A DNA stretch of 47,190 nt from a bacterium (lineage in GTDB: Bacteria; Planctomycetota; Planctomycetia; Pirellulales; Pirellulaceae). The stretch spans positions 1 through 47,190 of the forward strand of contig JAUIGN010000066.1 in NCBI GenBank assembly GCA_030430075.1, in the 5' to 3' direction. Below, in pieces: positions 46,001 to 47,190 of this stretch. The stretch's first letter is position 1; every line of letters begins with the position of its first letter. The position numbers and the translations under genes were made by a program. Under the pieces are notes generated by a model that saw only the letters and a program-made list of their open reading frames with translations, searched no databases and was not told the DNA's origin.

Positions 46001-47190
46001 CCAGCAATGCACCATTTACCGTGCCGGGCGATGAAGACTGGTACCGGTTCGATGCGCTCAGCACGGGAACGCTGCGTTTCGATTTGCTCTTCGAAGCCGT
46101 GCCGCAGTTGCCCAACGGCAATCCAGGGCTGCCGGCGGACGGACTGTTGATGATCGAAGTCTACGATCCCAGCGGCACGGTGACTCCCAAGCTGATGGGA
46201 GAAGGTGACGCCTCGCATACAATCGGTGTGGAAGGCGGTCAGTCGTACTCGCTGCGGGTTCGCGGGGTGACACCGGAGGCAATCAACAACTATGACATTC
46301 GCGTTTCCAACCTGGACGAAGCGGGCCCTCGAGTGACCGATGTTCTGGTGACGGTCGATCCCAGCTATGACCTGTTTTCTCCGAAACCGACGGAAGGGCC
46401 GACACCGCTCGTCAACAGCATCACGATTCGGCTGGAAGACGTCCCTGAACGGTTCCCCGGCTTCTTGTATGAGGCCCTGAACCAGGGAATCGCCGAAGCG
46501 GTCGGCCACTACCAGGTCATCGGCGATCACAACGGGATCATTCCGATCGCGTCGGTTGAGGTGATTAACGACCCGGTTGTCGAAGGCAATTTTGCCACCG
46601 CTTCCATTACCCTCAATTTTGATCCGCCCCTCCCGGATGACCGCTTTACCCTGATTGTATCCGAGGATCTGGTCGATCCGGTCGGCAATCGGCTCGACGG
46701 CGAAAGTAACGCCAGCGAACCGCAAGAGGATCCAACCCTGCCGTCGGGCGACGGGGTTGCGGGCGGAGACTTCGTGGCCCGCTTCACGGTGGATAGCCGA
46801 GCGGAATTGGGCGTCTGGGCGGCGGGCAGCGTGTATGTCGACACCAACGGCAACTTCACCGCCGACCCGGAAAACAAGGACAACGACGACACCAACGAGG
46901 ACATCACGTATGTGCTCGGCTTCACCAGCGACAACGTCTTCGCAGGCAACTTCGCCGAGAACGCGGCCGCGCCCGCCGACGGCTTCGACAAGCTGGCTGC
47001 CTACGGGCGCGTGGCCGGCGCGTTCCGCTGGCTGGTCGACACGGACAACAACGGCGTGCCGAACCTGGTGGTCGCCGATCCGTTCGCAACCAACGGTCTG
47101 CCGGTCGCCGGCGACTTCGACGGCAACGCCACCAACGGGGACGAAGTCGGCCTCAAGGATGGGGTCAACTGGCACCTGGATACGGGTCAC
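40069..47190 (+). CDS. Giant exported repeat protein, paralogue of the left-end protein (C-terminus cut by window edge)
   Basis: At least 2374 residues; no stop before the window edge. ATG 40069 with AAGG about 9 nt upstream. Arg/Lys-rich leader with LEPLEDRLVLAA (33-44), the planctomycete export signature. Residues about 45-300 have no recognised family. Residues about 430-1305 carry at least eight repeats of the form ALExLxxIGxGxVxVxGxxGGPWxVxF. Residues about 1310-1850 are beta-rich with GGDGIDLL, GQQGDDTIEL and GLAGDDAF, weak RTX-like traits. A PPC-like domain (GDEDWYRF, about 1987), an Ig-like region (PLPDDRFTL) and the C-terminal module (2225-2374) match the left giant protein. Probably a surface or secreted structural protein or adhesin; its ligand is unknown. 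Confidence 0.85.
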   Translation, partial: MRRKRSFKPPTSTLSRSAGRRRRKARRTTNLGLEPLEDRLVLAAIVTLSPAQATAAGLLDDLLGALPADTQTALRPVRNILDFADSSATYVGFPGEVNEVDVTGDLANTFLLVNEDSNVSLLRSGLVFTRDLLDVLVPSFSFDANAGGSVGPLIAFVDGLLGFGIELTSDQIKAGITQIFDLTDARAIVANPSALLDVIPELGNFVGVIDSVLDFDLRQLVPEISIEPIIDIGLPFGLPDIEIPPELNVDIVEYLELDELGVPLTLGELADAFPGPVEEAFQILTGFVDFFTQDFISDKLSIATLDGPDTINVEKITGLDILALAGPGDDTIRLGGGTAFLDELNSEFGLPFDLFTAKSPAELRLFGEAGRDTFVIGPRFDSLDTEIDGGDDSDLLLIEGSDHGETIRIVAHPDGRLNEIQFLDPDPNGNVPTEEVQTITLPANTDGGTFTLRFTDPSGVTGVTAPIVFDAAATGPGSVQARLEDLTNIGTGDVAVSGTPGGPWTVRFTQALANQNISLLQADGSALSQDSADVDVARTVQGDPLRGVNEIQRITLPTLLPSGTRYVSGGTLTLEFGGDTTAAIPHSATRTDIRNALEALPSIQSLNGGINVTGSAGGPWSVEFQDLQSHSLITANGALLTGGISGDVTVFNEGVPLNAVVRLPSPLAGQVLGGDFRLFLDGVPTGPLSFNASASQVQDALENLPNANEVSVTGPFGGPWNVTLSGSGAAGGLTGDAAGLTGGVDLDVQTTTPASGSNEVQQLRFCMTSNGTPCDGQVTGGTFTMDVESMVGGFLIRRTTEPIPFDATAAEFQQALEDLATVGPGNVEVTKASVTEGGETFTQWTIRYQGDLAGTDLGFGPTFVDLAGLVTTGGATVATFDQVNGVAGDDEVQTITPSATLTSGDFTLTFDGRTTDPLPFNATPNEVRDALEDLNNIGDGSVSVTGSAGGPWLVAFDGGIFAQADVPLLSANPQNLTGGFGVGSISIERPLMPLLPPLPAENEIQTVSFSDPETGLPLLPAGGTFRLRFDGETTIPLVPSATALDVQTALQALPTIGAGSVSVSGGVGNWTVTFTGTLAARDVSLLSVDAAGLRRNEPILVELTQEASLANETQVVSIPASVTGGDFTLTFQSIVVSETVRGDGSNNERQVIGLPSGVTGGTFQLEFGGLSTPPLASGAAAATIQAALEQLASIGIGNVLVGPDPAAPADPTRWQVTFQGALANTDVALLRADSSQLTGPFTTGPIPFDGMASAVQSALEALPSIGVGNVSVSGDAGGPWTVEFIGALEGTPLQLMVGDGSNLAALGGSDPTVTTTTPGGDGNDVLISTKRFPDNEFGEPGFRNVEKIVVDGGGGGDRLEIIGAVDVPQGIFFSGGDGIDLLRATSKAAAPVFVAPPFPNDDGAVFTMDGLSIEFDSMEGGLSFVGGESGSVQGDVTLAGTDTGDEMRFIGLSANNGLFVRDTQVSIFLENFAADSKLTLQGQQGDDTIELALNGVTDFSPIVIEGGGPGGGNGVRLEGTSGPDTFVHTPDAASVDAGVIMVESVEVQYVDINDVIFVGRGGVDSLHVNEPAADSNDLIRFFPETANNGTLLLTSQSGGPETALVHAPVSFTSIETRNLNTGTGTDTVFVSTDNFPGVRSGLSIDGGSGVAELLLGDQKTLITHDPSAEDHLIFDITATRDEHQIDVTPGLGLAISLSVGAGQDILAFHAKDANVTVDLEVATISQPGFGDVTFVGTEDVRLLGGGTASPLTFLGPGSRERITYAPIDGTSGAVFADGAWAGYGFEGFAGTLTINGGAAGGDELVVEGSSDVDAVRLDGTARTVSIADAAGSPLKSVTIGTGVEIVTLNGLAGDDAFSVSPASTPPLTVRIDGGTPNASDRLVVEDEGPGDLVLHREAPDRRSGSITIGAMAPIDYDHVERVDILPLDPITGRTGADAMGKLVVFDTDPFEQNDALPLRTDFPALFEVAVNPNIDPGASNAPFTVPGDEDWYRFDALSTGTLRFDLLFEAVPQLPNGNPGLPADGLLMIEVYDPSGTVTPKLMGEGDASHTIGVEGGQSYSLRVRGVTPEAINNYDIRVSNLDEAGPRVTDVLVTVDPSYDLFSPKPTEGPTPLVNSITIRLEDVPERFPGFLYEALNQGIAEAVGHYQVIGDHNGIIPIASVEVINDPVVEGNFATASITLNFDPPLPDDRFTLIVSEDLVDPVGNRLDGESNASEPQEDPTLPSGDGVAGGDFVARFTVDSRAELGVWAAGSVYVDTNGNFTADPENKDNDDTNEDITYVLGFTSDNVFAGNFAENAAAPADGFDKLAAYGRVAGAFRWLVDTDNNGVPNLVVADPFATNGLPVAGDFDGNATNGDEVGLKDGVNWHLDTGH
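41461..43925 (+). repeat. Eight-fold protein repeat region in the right giant gene
   Basis: Repeat cores near 41500, 41840, 42145, 42490, 42840, 43190, 43600 and 43820 each encode a helix-like ALExLxxIG segment followed by VxVxGxxGGPWxVxF strands. Typical spacing is 300-400 nt (about 115 residues). An extra first half lies between cores 6 and 7, and core 8 lacks its first half, showing unequal gain and loss. Confidence 0.85.
46741..47190. repeat. Right copy of the ~450-bp terminal inverted repeat
   Basis: Reverse complement of 1-450 (about 11 differences). It encodes the final 150 visible residues of the right giant protein, from LPSGDGVAGGDF through GVWAAGSVYVDTNGNF to the window edge. Confidence 0.9.

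Noticed and set aside
1..47190. Circular replicon or phage genome with terminal repeats
   Set aside because: The terminal repeats are inverted and coding, not direct, and there are no replication, packaging or structural phage genes.

Overview
The window is GC-rich DNA that looks like a planctomycete (Planctomycetota, probably class Planctomycetia). The evidence is three giant exported proteins that open with a basic N-terminus and an LE(P/D)R-x-LL motif, a planctomycete export signature. They are joined by DUF1080, GEVED, dockerin-like, Tat-esterase and Lpg1974-type families that are expanded in this phylum. No rRNA, tRNA, CRISPR array, integrase or transposase was recognised. I call sixteen protein genes, two of them cut by the window edges.

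Layout. 1-5538 (-) is a giant BNR/propeller protein, cut at its C-terminus. 5880-7208 (-) is an Lpg1974-like porin. 7625-9274 (+) is a DUF1080-esterase fusion. 10014-17768 (+) is a 2584-residue subtilase. 18610-20337 (+) is a lipase-like lipoprotein. 20512-21414 (-) is a Wza-like SLBB lipoprotein, with an AsmA-like protein at 21599-25339 (-). 25845-26987 (-) is an exported DNase I-fold protein, 27749-28255 (-) a small membrane protein and 28387-29544 (-) a SYLF protein. 29943-32231 (+) is a MscS-family channel and 32381-33556 (+) a CorA transporter. 33917-35416 (-) is an M23 peptidase with PKD domains, 35650-37797 (+) a Tat-exported esterase and 38060-39478 (-) a Tat-exported planctomycete protein of unknown function. 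40069-47190 (+) is a second giant surface protein, also cut at its C-terminus.

Every gene that can be interpreted acts in the membrane, periplasm or outside the cell. The window therefore reads as a cell-envelope and secretome neighbourhood: giant surface proteins, a porin, lipid or polymer export and outer-membrane maintenance, peptidoglycan hydrolysis, secreted esterases, and ion or osmotic channels. There is no single clear operon.

Two structural signals stand out. First, the window ends carry a near-identical inverted repeat of about 450 bp. It is the shared C-terminal module of the two giant end proteins, and it is much more similar than the paralogous sequence just upstream of it. Second, four intergenic regions hold a family of imperfect palindromes (arms ending GCGCGGGTC... 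and ...GGTCTCC), with short tandem arrays whose unit is constant within an array (20, 21, 22, 23 or 25 nt) but differs between arrays. A fifth region has only short-unit arrays. I know of no function for this family.
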